Shown here: positions 7,726 to 14,132 of the stretch, piece after piece
Position numbering within the stretch: position 1 is the first letter of the stretch
How the letters are laid out: each line of letters begins with the position of its first letter
Origin: Candidatus Melainabacteria bacterium
GTDB lineage: Bacteria > Cyanobacteriota > Vampirovibrionia > Obscuribacterales > Obscuribacteraceae
Assembly: GCA_003175915.1 (NCBI GenBank)
Contig: PSRH01000109.1
Span: 1-16,616, forward strand
Length of the DNA: 16,616 bases
Reading direction: 5' to 3'
Notes under the pieces: generated by a model
Seen by the model: only the letters and a program-made list of their open reading frames with translations
Told to the model about the DNA's origin: nothing
Database searches by the model: none
Made by a program: the position numbers and the translations under genes

Positions 7726-8439
7726 ATGAACGACAAGATCACACAGTCTTTTGGACAAATGAAAATAATGCACGCATCAAACCGCACTCTCACAACCGCT
7801 CCTATCAGTCTGGCGTTCGCGCTGATCGCCAACTTTAGCTTCGCTCAGTTTGCCCTCTGCGAACCTGTAAGCGCTAACCCGCACAGCAAGGGCGCTGGCC
7901 AGCATGAAGCCAGTGAAAAGCCCCAAGAAAAGACACCGGAACCGCCTATTGAAAACGTGGTCAACGTCAGCACGAATGAACTGGTTGACAAAGCCCACGA
8001 CTACGTAGGCAAGAACATCAAATTCAATGCCAAGTTCTTTGCCTTCAGTAGCCTGGCCCTCGATTATAAGCCGGCTCTCCGCCCATCAAAATCTTATCTC
8101 TCGTTTCTAGTTCTCCGTCCGGAAGCGCACATACCCTATTCCGAGATAAAGCTAGCCATGCCCATTCCCAAAGAAAAGGATCCTGAAAGCCAGGTACTGA
8201 CTTCTCTCAAGGACGGTGATGAGGTCGAAGTAATCGGTAAAGTATTTGCCACTCCCATGGACGAACCCTGGGTCGACGTTTTGCGGCTTAAGAAACTCTC
8301 TAGCGCCGAAGATGATAAGAAGGACAAGAAGATATCTTCATCCTCTGGTGACTCCGATAAAGGCACTGCGAATCCTCCTTCCGGCATATTGGTTAAGCCA
8401 AAAGAAGGAGCACCAGTAAAGGAGCATACCGGGGAATAG
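7726..8439 (+). CDS. Exported OB-fold-like protein of unknown function
   Basis: From ATG 7726 the protein has 237 residues. A membrane-directing segment (about 22-45, TTAPISLAFALIANFSFAQFAL) follows a basic n-region and suggests export. A low-complexity linker rich in Glu, Lys and Pro (about 52-76) leads to a domain at about 82-192. This resembles the OB-fold seen in small periplasmic proteins: a STNELVDKAHDYVGKNI segment, KFNAKFF strands, then DGDEVEVIGKVF and a closing WVDVLRL strand. The tail (195-237) is charged and probably disordered. The reading frame is open back to 7483, but that part antisense-overlaps mutS and has no ribosome site. ATG 7759 is an equally good alternative that gives a shorter n-region. 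The C at residue 45 does not fit a lipobox. The fold call is by pattern only; no ligand or activity can be assigned. Confidence 0.65.
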   Translation: MNDKITQSFGQMKIMHASNRTLTTAPISLAFALIANFSFAQFALCEPVSANPHSKGAGQHEASEKPQEKTPEPPIENVVNVSTNELVDKAHDYVGKNIKFNAKFFAFSSLALDYKPALRPSKSYLSFLVLRPEAHIPYSEIKLAMPIPKEKDPESQVLTSLKDGDEVEVIGKVFATPMDEPWVDVLRLKKLSSAEDDKKDKKISSSSGDSDKGTANPPSGILVKPKEGAPVKEHTGE

Positions 8440-8456
8440 CGGATTATTCCCCCGGT
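8428..8456 (+). other. Strong stem-loop spanning the stop codon of the OB-fold gene
   Basis: GGGGAATA (8431-8438) pairs perfectly with TATTCCCC (8445-8452). With one bulged C (8453) the stem extends by ACC (8428-8430) with GGT (8454-8456), leaving a 6-base loop. The TAG stop (8437-8439) is inside the structure. No T tract follows, so it is not a canonical intrinsic terminator. It may stabilise or attenuate the transcript between the OB-fold and Roadblock genes. Confidence 0.55.
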
Positions 8457-8545
8457 TAAGAACGACTCGGAGTAAGAGGAAGCAAGTCCATCAGAAAGGG
8501 AATACAACAAGCAGTCAATACTGACGTTTAGACGGGAGTGAACAC

Positions 8546-8923
8546 ATGGTCAGTGCAGAGGTGATCAGCCGAGTCGAGAGTATCTTGAGCGGCATGAACG
8601 GCAAAAACGGAATATTAGGCTGTGTTTTAGTTGCCCGCGATGGCAGCGTCATTACCCACTCCTTACCGCGCGACGTCGACACAGCGATGATCGGAGCCCT
8701 GTCCGCTACCCTTTTTGCCAACAACGATGTATCGATTCAACGCATGAATCGAGGCAATTTAACTCAGATGACCTTACTCACCGATCAGGGCATATTGCAC
8801 TTCTACGATGCCGCAGGATACGTGCTAGTAGTCTTGACCTCTAAGGGCAAGAGGATAAATCTGGAAGGCTTGATCAGAGGTGTTGACGAACAAGGCAAGG
8901 TCGTCACCGGATTGCTTTCTTAG
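8546..8923 (+). CDS. Roadblock/LC7 domain protein
   Basis: This 125-residue single-domain protein has the Roadblock/LC7 layout: an N-terminal helix (about 3-17), a beta strand pair around GCVLVARDGSVITHSL (25-40), a long helix (about 44-60), then strands near 70-99 (LTLLTDQGILHFYDAAGYVLVVLTS pattern) and a final helix. Family members include MglB, which controls the small GTPase MglA in polarity and motility, and many bacterial versions sit beside a small GTPase. None is encoded in this window, so its partner is elsewhere or it works otherwise. The ATG follows GGGAG (8534-8538) by seven bases, a good ribosome site. It lies 106 bases after the OB-fold gene, with a hairpin between them, and may share its transcript. 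Confidence 0.85.
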   Translation: MVSAEVISRVESILSGMNGKNGILGCVLVARDGSVITHSLPRDVDTAMIGALSATLFANNDVSIQRMNRGNLTQMTLLTDQGILHFYDAAGYVLVVLTSKGKRINLEGLIRGVDEQGKVVTGLLS

Positions 8924-8936
8924 CATTGCCTTTTTT
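8892..8936 (+). terminator. Weak terminator-like hairpin after the Roadblock gene
   Basis: AAGGCAA (8892-8898) pairs with TTGCCTT (8926-8932), and the T tract runs 8931-8936. The loop is 27 bases and the stem only 7 bp, so this is a poor intrinsic terminator. It fits its position at the end of the Roadblock gene and before the promoter of the SLH gene. Confidence 0.3.
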
Positions 8937-8942
8937 AGACGA

Positions 8943-8993
8943 TCGACAAGCCCCGGGACGACTAATGGATACGTCACCGGTCTAACTTGTCGA
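8943..8993. repeat. Perfect 8-bp inverted repeat upstream of the SLH gene promoter
   Basis: TCGACAAG at 8943-8950 is the reverse complement of CTTGTCGA at 8986-8993, with a 35-base spacer. The right arm ends about 13 bases before the -35 box at 9007. A regulator binding site is plausible, but the sequence alone does not identify one. Confidence 0.45.
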
Positions 8994-9006
8994 ACAGAGA
9001 AATCTA

Positions 9007-9034
9007 TAGACAAAGCCGCGGCAGCGCCTATAAT
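9007..9034 (+). promoter_or_regulatory. Strong sigma-70-type promoter of the SLH protein gene
   Basis: TAGACA (9007-9012, five of six) is followed after 16 bases by a perfect TATAAT (9029-9034). Transcription should start around 9041, giving a leader of about 70 bases to the preferred ATG at 9111. Confidence 0.75.
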
Positions 9035-9110
9035 GAGATACACTTAAAGTATGTCTTCGTCCTGTTGGCGCCCGTTTTCCTTTGGTGCCAGGACGATTCG
9101 CAGGAGAGCC

Positions 9111-10634
9111 ATGTCCCGCGCCAAACGGATTAGCTGGAAGTGTACCTTCCTGATATTTGCCAGCATAGGCAGTTTCGGTGCAGAGCCCGTACAAGCGGCC
9201 AGATTCACTGATCTTTCCGGAAATTGGGCGGAGAAATATGTTAATTCTCTGTCCGATCGCGGCATTATTTTGGCCACTCCCGACGGTAAGTTCGAGCCAG
9301 ATGCACCGATAACCCGAGCCGTTCTGGCCGCCTGGATGGTCAAGGCGCTCGGCCTGCAAAACCAACCGGTTTCCTCCACCGCCAGCTTCAAGGACGTTCA
9401 ACCAAGTGACTGGTTTTACAAACCAGTTGAGATCATCCGTCAGAACAATTACATATCGGGTTATGCAGACGGATTCCGTCCCAATCAATTTATTCAGAAG
9501 GCAGAAGTGATTGTCATTGCCTCCCGGGCAATAACTAAGTCCCAGCCGGATGAAGCAACGGTTCGAGCAGCTCTCAGCCGCTTCAAGGATGGCTTGCGGG
9601 TGCCGGAATGGTCTCGTGTCGGCATCGCTGAAGCAGCTATGTGCGGCTTTTTATCAAATCAAAAGAACCCTGAAACACTTGATGCGACAAAAATAGCGAC
9701 CCGCGCCGAAGTAGCAGCAATTCTCTATCAATTGAATGAATATCTTACCCAACAGACGATCAATGATAAGGTGAACGAAGTCACCCAGCGCCGGCCGGCA
9801 GATCAGTTCCACAGCAACTTCGCTGCCAGCGCACCAGCCGACGGGCAAAACATTCCTGGTTCATATCAAGCTCAGAACAACGATCAACTTTCGGGCTCGA
9901 CAGCTAACAGCTTTCCCTCTCCCCTCCTACAAGGACGTGTAGCGGTTCTCGAAGCCGGGACCTGCTTTGAAGCGAAGGTGCACAATACCATAGACTCGGG
10001 CTCTACCCAACCCGGCGAGGCTGTCGAAGCTACACTGAGTGAGCCGATCTACTCAGGCAACGTTCAAGTAATCCCAGCCGGCAGCAAAGTCACAGGTGAA
10101 ATCACGAATGTGGTGTCGGCACAGCGTTTCCACTTCGGCGCTAATGGCAAGGTGGAAATCAAGTTTACCCAGATAGAAACACCGGATGGGCGGCGTTTAC
10201 CTCTCTCCGCTTCAGTTGATAGCAATAAGATTCGTCTTACCGGTGGCACTACAGCCGGACGGGTTGGCAAAAGTCTAGCAGTGACAGGAATCGGCGCCGG
10301 CTCCGGTGCTGTGCTTGGTACGGCGCTGGGTGCCATCGTTGGCGGGACAGCCGGCGGACCGGTAGGTAGATCGACCGCAATGGGTGCCGTATTCGGCACC
10401 GCCCTCGGTGGCGGCGTCGGGGCGGTGGGTGCCGGTGTACGCAAGGGCTCAGAAGTAAAAATCATCGCTGGCACGGCAATACCTATCCAGCTCGACAATG
10501 CGCTGCAGGTAACGCCAGCTCGTTCTCAAAGAGGCATCCGTCAGCAATATCAACCGCCACAAAACAATGGCTCCTACGATCCAAATTCACCAGTTCAGTA
10601 CGAGCAGGGTACGCTGCCGGAAGATGCCAATTGA
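9111..10634 (+). CDS. Exported SLH-domain protein with VirB10/TrbI-like region and glycine zipper
   Basis: From ATG 9111 this is 507 residues. A classical signal peptide (basic MSRAKR, hydrophobic core, VQA29|A30) is followed by three S-layer homology repeats at about 31-77, 92-140 and 154-210. SLH domains bind peptidoglycan-linked polysaccharide and anchor proteins to the wall. A Gln/Asn/Ser-rich linker (215-275) leads to about 277-375, which resembles the beta-rich C-terminal domain of VirB10/TrbI (LEAGTCFEAKV, then an IPAGSKVTGEI segment). It is interrupted by a glycine zipper at about 388-445 that could insert in a membrane, and closes with a strand around VKIIAGTAIPIQL. The tail is Pro/Gln-rich. 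An ATG at 9051 is also in frame, but the one at 9111 follows AGGAG and gives the better signal peptide. It probably links outer membrane and peptidoglycan. No porin barrel as in cyanobacterial SLH porins is visible. The VirB10 comparison is by pattern only. Confidence 0.85.
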   Translation: MSRAKRISWKCTFLIFASIGSFGAEPVQAARFTDLSGNWAEKYVNSLSDRGIILATPDGKFEPDAPITRAVLAAWMVKALGLQNQPVSSTASFKDVQPSDWFYKPVEIIRQNNYISGYADGFRPNQFIQKAEVIVIASRAITKSQPDEATVRAALSRFKDGLRVPEWSRVGIAEAAMCGFLSNQKNPETLDATKIATRAEVAAILYQLNEYLTQQTINDKVNEVTQRRPADQFHSNFAASAPADGQNIPGSYQAQNNDQLSGSTANSFPSPLLQGRVAVLEAGTCFEAKVHNTIDSGSTQPGEAVEATLSEPIYSGNVQVIPAGSKVTGEITNVVSAQRFHFGANGKVEIKFTQIETPDGRRLPLSASVDSNKIRLTGGTTAGRVGKSLAVTGIGAGSGAVLGTALGAIVGGTAGGPVGRSTAMGAVFGTALGGGVGAVGAGVRKGSEVKIIAGTAIPIQLDNALQVTPARSQRGIRQQYQPPQNNGSYDPNSPVQYEQGTLPEDAN

Positions 10635-10655
10635 AAGTAAATGCGGTCCGAGAAA

Positions 10656-11405
10656 CTAGAGGGCAGCCAATCCGCCATCTACGTATAGTTCCGCGCCAAC
10701 AACATAAGAGGAATCGTTAGAAGCGAAGAAAAGGAGCGTTGTGGCTACTTCTTCCGGTTGGCCAATTCGCTTCAGGGCAACCATTGACTCCATCTCCTTT
10801 GCCATAGCGTCGATTTGACTTTTTTCTATACCAAGCTTTCCAAATATGGGTGTCTCAATTGGTCCAGGACTGACAGTGTTTACTCGTATGCCTTTAGGAG
10901 CGAGTTCTGCTGCTAGAGTTCGCCCCAATGAGCGCACTGCTGCTTTGGTGGCGCTGTAAACGGAAGTGGACTCCATCCCCTTGCTGCCCGCCACTGATGC
11001 ATTCAGGATGATCGAGCCGTTCTTGCCCATGAGGGGCAGTATCTTCTGGATCGTAAAAAACAAACCACGGACATTGGTGTCAAACAATTCATCAAAATGT
11101 TCCGGCGTCACCTGTTCGATAGGAACAAACTTGCCAATGCCGGCATTGGCGAAGAGAATATCGACCCTGCCGAACCGCTCTTTGACCTTGGTCGCGAGCG
11201 TTTCGATGTCCTGGATTTTCGAGGTATCGGACTGAATAGCCAGAACTTCTTTACCGAGCCGTTCCTGCGCCGCTTTGACTCGCTCGGGATTCTGCCCTGT
11301 TATGGCTACCTGAGCGCCTTCCTTCTTAAACAATTCCGCTGTTGCATAACCGATTCCGGTGGTTCCACCTGTAATGAGCGCTACTTTGCCAGTTAACTTT
11401 GCCAT
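10656..11405 (-). CDS. Classical short-chain dehydrogenase/reductase
   Basis: This 249-residue protein is of normal SDR length and has every hallmark: cofactor loop TGGTTGIG (12-19), NAG (87-89), and the catalytic set N111, S137, Y150 and K154 (YSATK). Such enzymes oxidise alcohols or reduce ketones with NAD(P)(H). The residue pattern after the second strand (TGQNPERV) replaces the usual Arg of NADP-preferring members with Gln, so the cofactor is uncertain. The C-terminus closes with the family-typical YVDGG. ATG 11405 is eight bases after AGAAGGAG, a strong ribosome site; a longer frame to 11486 overlaps the AIM24 gene and lacks one. It is the last gene of the uppS-AIM24-SDR block, 77 bases after AIM24. 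The substrate is not known. Confidence 0.93.
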   Translation of the reverse strand: MAKLTGKVALITGGTTGIGYATAELFKKEGAQVAITGQNPERVKAAQERLGKEVLAIQSDTSKIQDIETLATKVKERFGRVDILFANAGIGKFVPIEQVTPEHFDELFDTNVRGLFFTIQKILPLMGKNGSIILNASVAGSKGMESTSVYSATKAAVRSLGRTLAAELAPKGIRVNTVSPGPIETPIFGKLGIEKSQIDAMAKEMESMVALKRIGQPEEVATTLLFFASNDSSYVVGAELYVDGGLAAL

Positions 11406-11482
11406 ATTGCAGACTCCTTCTGTTAGAGATAGACGCCTAGATCGCCAGCAGCGTTCAACTATTGCGCAAGCCAGAGAAAAGT

Positions 11483-12223
11483 TCACTCACCCCTGAACAT
11501 GCCGCCGATGATATCGCCGACAAGATTGCCTGGCTTGTCGGCCGCAGGCGTAGCACTGCCGTGCCGGAAAATTTCTTCAGCCAGATTGACGATCGGCATG
11601 CTTTGCAGCATGACTTTGCCAGGACCACGCAGAGTGGCAAGAAATATGCCGTCGCCACCAAACAAGATGTTTTTAAAGCCCTTCAGCAAGCGCACGTTGA
11701 ACTGAACGGAGGGATCTTGCACGCCCACGTGACCGACATGGACCTGGAGCGTCTCGTTTGGCGCCAGCGTTTTCTCGACTACCTCGCCTGAAAGATCGAG
11801 AAAGACCCATCCCGGTCCTGTTACTTGCTGGAGAATGAATCCTTCACCACCAAATAATCCACCGCCGATTTGTTGGCGAAAGAAGATATCCAATTGCACG
11901 GATGACTGAGCGCAAAGAAAGGTTTCCTTACGGCAAATCAGAGATTCACCTGCCTGCAAATTGCGCGGGATAATTGTGCCCGGAAAGCGCGGGCAAAATG
12001 CCACCAAACCCGGTGCGCTGCTTGCGCTGAACTGGGTAAGAAAGAGCGAGGCGCCGGACAGCGAACGCATGAGCCCCTTCAAAAAGCCACCGCCCGTGTT
12101 GGTGTCCATATTTATTGACTCTGTCATCCAGGCCATCTGGTGGGTTTGGCTGTAAACCGTTTCGCCTGGCTGCAGTTGGATTTCCAAGGTCTGCAGGGTC
12201 GTCCCATGGATCTGGTGCTGCAT
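11483..12223 (-). CDS. AIM24 family protein
   Basis: This 246-residue soluble protein has no signal peptide or membrane segment. It shows the beta-rich AIM24/TIGR00266 pattern: an early TVYSQTHQMAWMT segment (about 23-35), a glycine-rich hinge (GGGFLKGLMRSLSG, from about 44), repeated strand-glycine-strand units such as GGGLFGGEGFILQQVTGPG (about 119-137), and a second copy-like ILFGGDGIFLATLRGPGKV (about 185-203). The family is widespread in bacteria and named after a yeast mitochondrial protein; bacterial functions are not defined. The ATG follows a very strong ribosome site (GAGGAGGGAAAA). It lies 54 bases after uppS on the same strand and before an SDR gene, so the three may form an operon. 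The C-terminal tail carries a Gly-Asn-Leu-Val-Gly stretch typical of disordered ends. Confidence 0.9.
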   Translation of the reverse strand: MQHQIHGTTLQTLEIQLQPGETVYSQTHQMAWMTESINMDTNTGGGFLKGLMRSLSGASLFLTQFSASSAPGLVAFCPRFPGTIIPRNLQAGESLICRKETFLCAQSSVQLDIFFRQQIGGGLFGGEGFILQQVTGPGWVFLDLSGEVVEKTLAPNETLQVHVGHVGVQDPSVQFNVRLLKGFKNILFGGDGIFLATLRGPGKVMLQSMPIVNLAEEIFRHGSATPAADKPGNLVGDIIGGMFRGE

Positions 12224-12277
12224 TTTTCCCTCCTCACAGCCGAACTAACTTGGATTCCGTGGTTAACGTCTTTGTCT

Positions 12278-13036
12278 CTAGTCTCCACCGTAACGACGTT
12301 CACGCTGCACGAATTCACGCACGGCTTCATCGAAATGCTCGGGTGTGAAGTCTGGCCAGAGAACATCCGTGACATAGAGTTCTGCGTAAGCGGCTTGCCA
12401 GAGAAGATAGTTGGACAAGCGCATTTCGCCCCCGGTTCGAATAATCATCTCCGGGTCCGGCATGCCGCCTGTGTACAAATAGGATTCGATCAAGCGATCA
12501 TCGATTTCGTCCGGCGAAATATGTCCCGACCGCACAGCGACGGCAATGCGCTTGACCGCCTCCGTTATCTCAAGGCGCGATCCGTAATTGAGCGCCACTT
12601 GCAGATTCAATCCGCGGTTATCCCTGGTCACCTGCATGGCTTTCTGCAAAGAGTTATAGAGATCGGTGGGAATTTTATCCAGTTGTCCGATGAAGGTGAG
12701 CTTTACCTTGTTTTCACAAAGTTCTGACAGTTCTTCTGCGAGAACTTTACTAAACAGATCGAAAAGATACTGCACTTCTTCTCGGCTGCGCTGCCAGTTC
12801 TCGCTGGAAAATGCATAGACAGTCAAGTATTTAAGGCCCGCAGCTCCCACATGTTGTACCAAGCGCTTCAGACTGTTAACCCCTTCACGGTGCCCGACAA
12901 ACCTTGGTAATTTTTTTGCATCAGCCCAACGCCGATTGCCATCCATGATGATGGCCACATGTTTAAGCGGCAGCTTCTTTTTGTCTTGTTCGCCCAGATT
13001 TGACGGTTGTTTGGAGGTCAGTGAGCTGTTGGTCAT
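12278..13036 (-). CDS. uppS: Isoprenyl transferase / undecaprenyl diphosphate synthase
   Basis: This 252-residue cis-prenyltransferase condenses isopentenyl diphosphate onto farnesyl diphosphate to make undecaprenyl diphosphate, the lipid carrier for peptidoglycan and other wall polymers. Motif I contains the catalytic Asp (MDGNRRWA, D32). It is followed by LPRFVGHREG, the SSENWQR substrate loop (about 77-83) and the C-terminal region DPEMIIRTGGEMRLSNYLLW plus AYAELY and LWPDF (about 194-230), which binds diphosphate and forms the dimer. The length matches the family. ATG 13036 follows TAAGGAAG at good spacing; an in-frame ATG at 13111 would add 25 residues with no ribosome site. It heads the uppS-AIM24-SDR block and is divergent from yqeG. 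Confidence 0.97.
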   Translation of the reverse strand: MTNSSLTSKQPSNLGEQDKKKLPLKHVAIIMDGNRRWADAKKLPRFVGHREGVNSLKRLVQHVGAAGLKYLTVYAFSSENWQRSREEVQYLFDLFSKVLAEELSELCENKVKLTFIGQLDKIPTDLYNSLQKAMQVTRDNRGLNLQVALNYGSRLEITEAVKRIAVAVRSGHISPDEIDDRLIESYLYTGGMPDPEMIIRTGGEMRLSNYLLWQAAYAELYVTDVLWPDFTPEHFDEAVREFVQRERRYGGD

Positions 13037-13139
13037 AATCTTCCTTACAGTCGAAGGTCCATTGTAACCCCTCTGGCGTAAGATCGCCTTTGCTGCCGAC
13101 TTTGCTTGCATCCTTGCTTAACGCAAAAATTACGCCGCC

Positions 13140-13168
13140 TGGACAGGGCGGGCGAAGCTTACTATTCT
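13140..13168 (+). promoter_or_regulatory. Probable promoter of yqeG
   Basis: TGGACA (13140-13145, five of six) and TATTCT (13163-13168, four of six) are 17 bases apart. Transcription would start near 13175, about 31 bases before the ATG at 13206. It lies in the 169-bp region between the divergent uppS and yqeG genes. Confidence 0.45.
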
Positions 13169-13205
13169 GGTCGAGGAACATTTCCTATCCCGGCAGTATT
13201 TTCCG

Positions 13206-13691
13206 ATGGTCTTCCTACGTCCGACTTATCTCATCGATGGAGACATAACCGACATTGAGCTTAACCGGCTCAAACAGGACGGAATTAGGGGAATAATTCT
13301 CGATCTGGACAGCACTTTGATCGCCCCCAGGTCCGGGCGACTCACCGACGAGGCAGCCGCCTGGTTAACCTCAGCCAGAGCCGATTTCAAACTGGCCGTG
13401 GTGAGCAACAACACGAAAGAGGAATATTTGAGAAAAACGGCGGCACTCTTGGCAATTCCCGTATTTGGCAATGCGGCCAAACCGAGCCGGCGCGTCTTAT
13501 TGAAAGTTTTGGATTCATTGGCACTAAAACCAGAGGAGTCGGTACTCGTGGGCGATCGTCCCCTCACCGACATCTGGGGAGGCAAAAGAGCAGGTATGAA
13601 AACGGTACTTGTCTATCCGCTCAAGACCATGAATGAGCCGGGCTGGATCAAATTTTTTAGGAAGCTCGAGCGCGCCTTTATCAAGGTGTGA
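13206..13691 (+). CDS. yqeG: YqeG family HAD phosphatase (PGP phosphatase family)
   Basis: This 161-residue protein is a type III (capless) HAD phosphatase. Motif I is DLDST with the nucleophile D33 and acid/base D35, motif II is SNN (67-69), motif III lysine is in AKPSRR (K92), and motif IV is GDRPLTD (116-122), followed by the family-specific IWGGKRAGM. All catalytic residues are intact. The PF09419 family includes plant and cyanobacterial phosphatidylglycerophosphate phosphatases, which release phosphate from PGP to make phosphatidylglycerol, so this is a reasonable hypothesis here, given the lipid-related neighbours. No Shine-Dalgarno precedes the ATG at suitable distance (GAGGAA lies about 28 bases upstream). 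Its stop is four bases from that of the convergent AhpD-like gene. Confidence 0.88.
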   Translation: MVFLRPTYLIDGDITDIELNRLKQDGIRGIILDLDSTLIAPRSGRLTDEAAAWLTSARADFKLAVVSNNTKEEYLRKTAALLAIPVFGNAAKPSRRVLLKVLDSLALKPEESVLVGDRPLTDIWGGKRAGMKTVLVYPLKTMNEPGWIKFFRKLERAFIKV

Positions 13692-13695
13692 ACGC

Positions 13696-14097
13696 TCAAA
13701 AGGCTGTTTCAAACTGGTCGTCAACAGGAATTTTGAAGCCATCGGCTAACGAATTCGTTTGATTGGCCAGGCCGATAACGGAAATCAATTCCCCAAACAT
13801 TTCTTCCGTCATGCCTTTGCTCTTCGCTGCAGCAATATGCGAGTGGATGCAATAGTCGCAGCCGTTGGTAATGCTCACCGCCACGTAAATCATCTCCTTT
13901 GTAAGGGCATCGATTTTGCCGGGCGCCATCACTTCCTTGGCATTTGCCCATACGCGGCGGAGCAGCCCGGGCTGCGTCGCTAACGTCTTCCAGAAGTTGT
14001 TCACCCAATCTGTCTTGCGCGTCGCCATGATGTCATCGTACACGGCTCTAATTTCGGGCTTAGCCTTGTTGTATTCCACCATCTTGAACATTGGCAT
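13696..14097 (-). CDS. AhpD-like / carboxymuconolactone decarboxylase family protein
   Basis: This 133-residue all-helical protein has the AhpD-type active site, E68, C80, C83 and H87 (ITNGCDYCIHSH). The spacing of 12, 3 and 4 residues is the same as in Mycobacterium AhpD (E118, C130, C133, H137). Such proteins are thiol peroxidases or reductants of peroxiredoxins, reduced through the CxxC pair; the carboxymuconolactone decarboxylase itself lacks the pair. ATG 14097 follows GAGGAGG by seven bases, better than the longer frame start at 14133. It is the last gene of a three-gene minus-strand operon, 35 bases after the alpha/beta hydrolase. Function as a peroxidase is likely but not proven; no ahpC is in the window. 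Confidence 0.9.
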   Translation of the reverse strand: MPMFKMVEYNKAKPEIRAVYDDIMATRKTDWVNNFWKTLATQPGLLRRVWANAKEVMAPGKIDALTKEMIYVAVSITNGCDYCIHSHIAAAKSKGMTEEMFGELISVIGLANQTNSLADGFKIPVDDQFETAF

Positions 14098-14132
14098 GCC
14101 ATTTCCTCCTCTTGTTTGGCGAATTACCCGCA

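Noticed and set aside
9051..9110. 20-residue N-terminal extension of the SLH protein from ATG 9051
   Set aside because: The ATG at 9111 has AGGAG upstream and gives a standard signal peptide; the 9051 ATG is only about 10 bases from the predicted transcript start and has no ribosome site.
10064..10498. 144-codon antisense frame in the glycine-rich part of the SLH gene
   Set aside because: Pro/Ala-rich translation is what the reverse complement of Gly/Ala codons produces; no ribosome site or family match.
11406..11482. Possible separate promoter between the AIM24 and SDR genes
   Set aside because: I found no pair of convincing -35/-10 hexamers on the minus strand, so I leave operon versus separate transcription open.
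12963..13181. 72-codon minus-strand frame starting 25 bp from yqeG and overlapping the 5' end of uppS out of frame
   Set aside because: It would run through the yqeG promoter and into uppS in another frame, has no well-spaced ribosome site, and the part beyond 13036 is an out-of-frame shadow of uppS. I recognise no family. A conserved small protein cannot be excluded, but I see no positive support.
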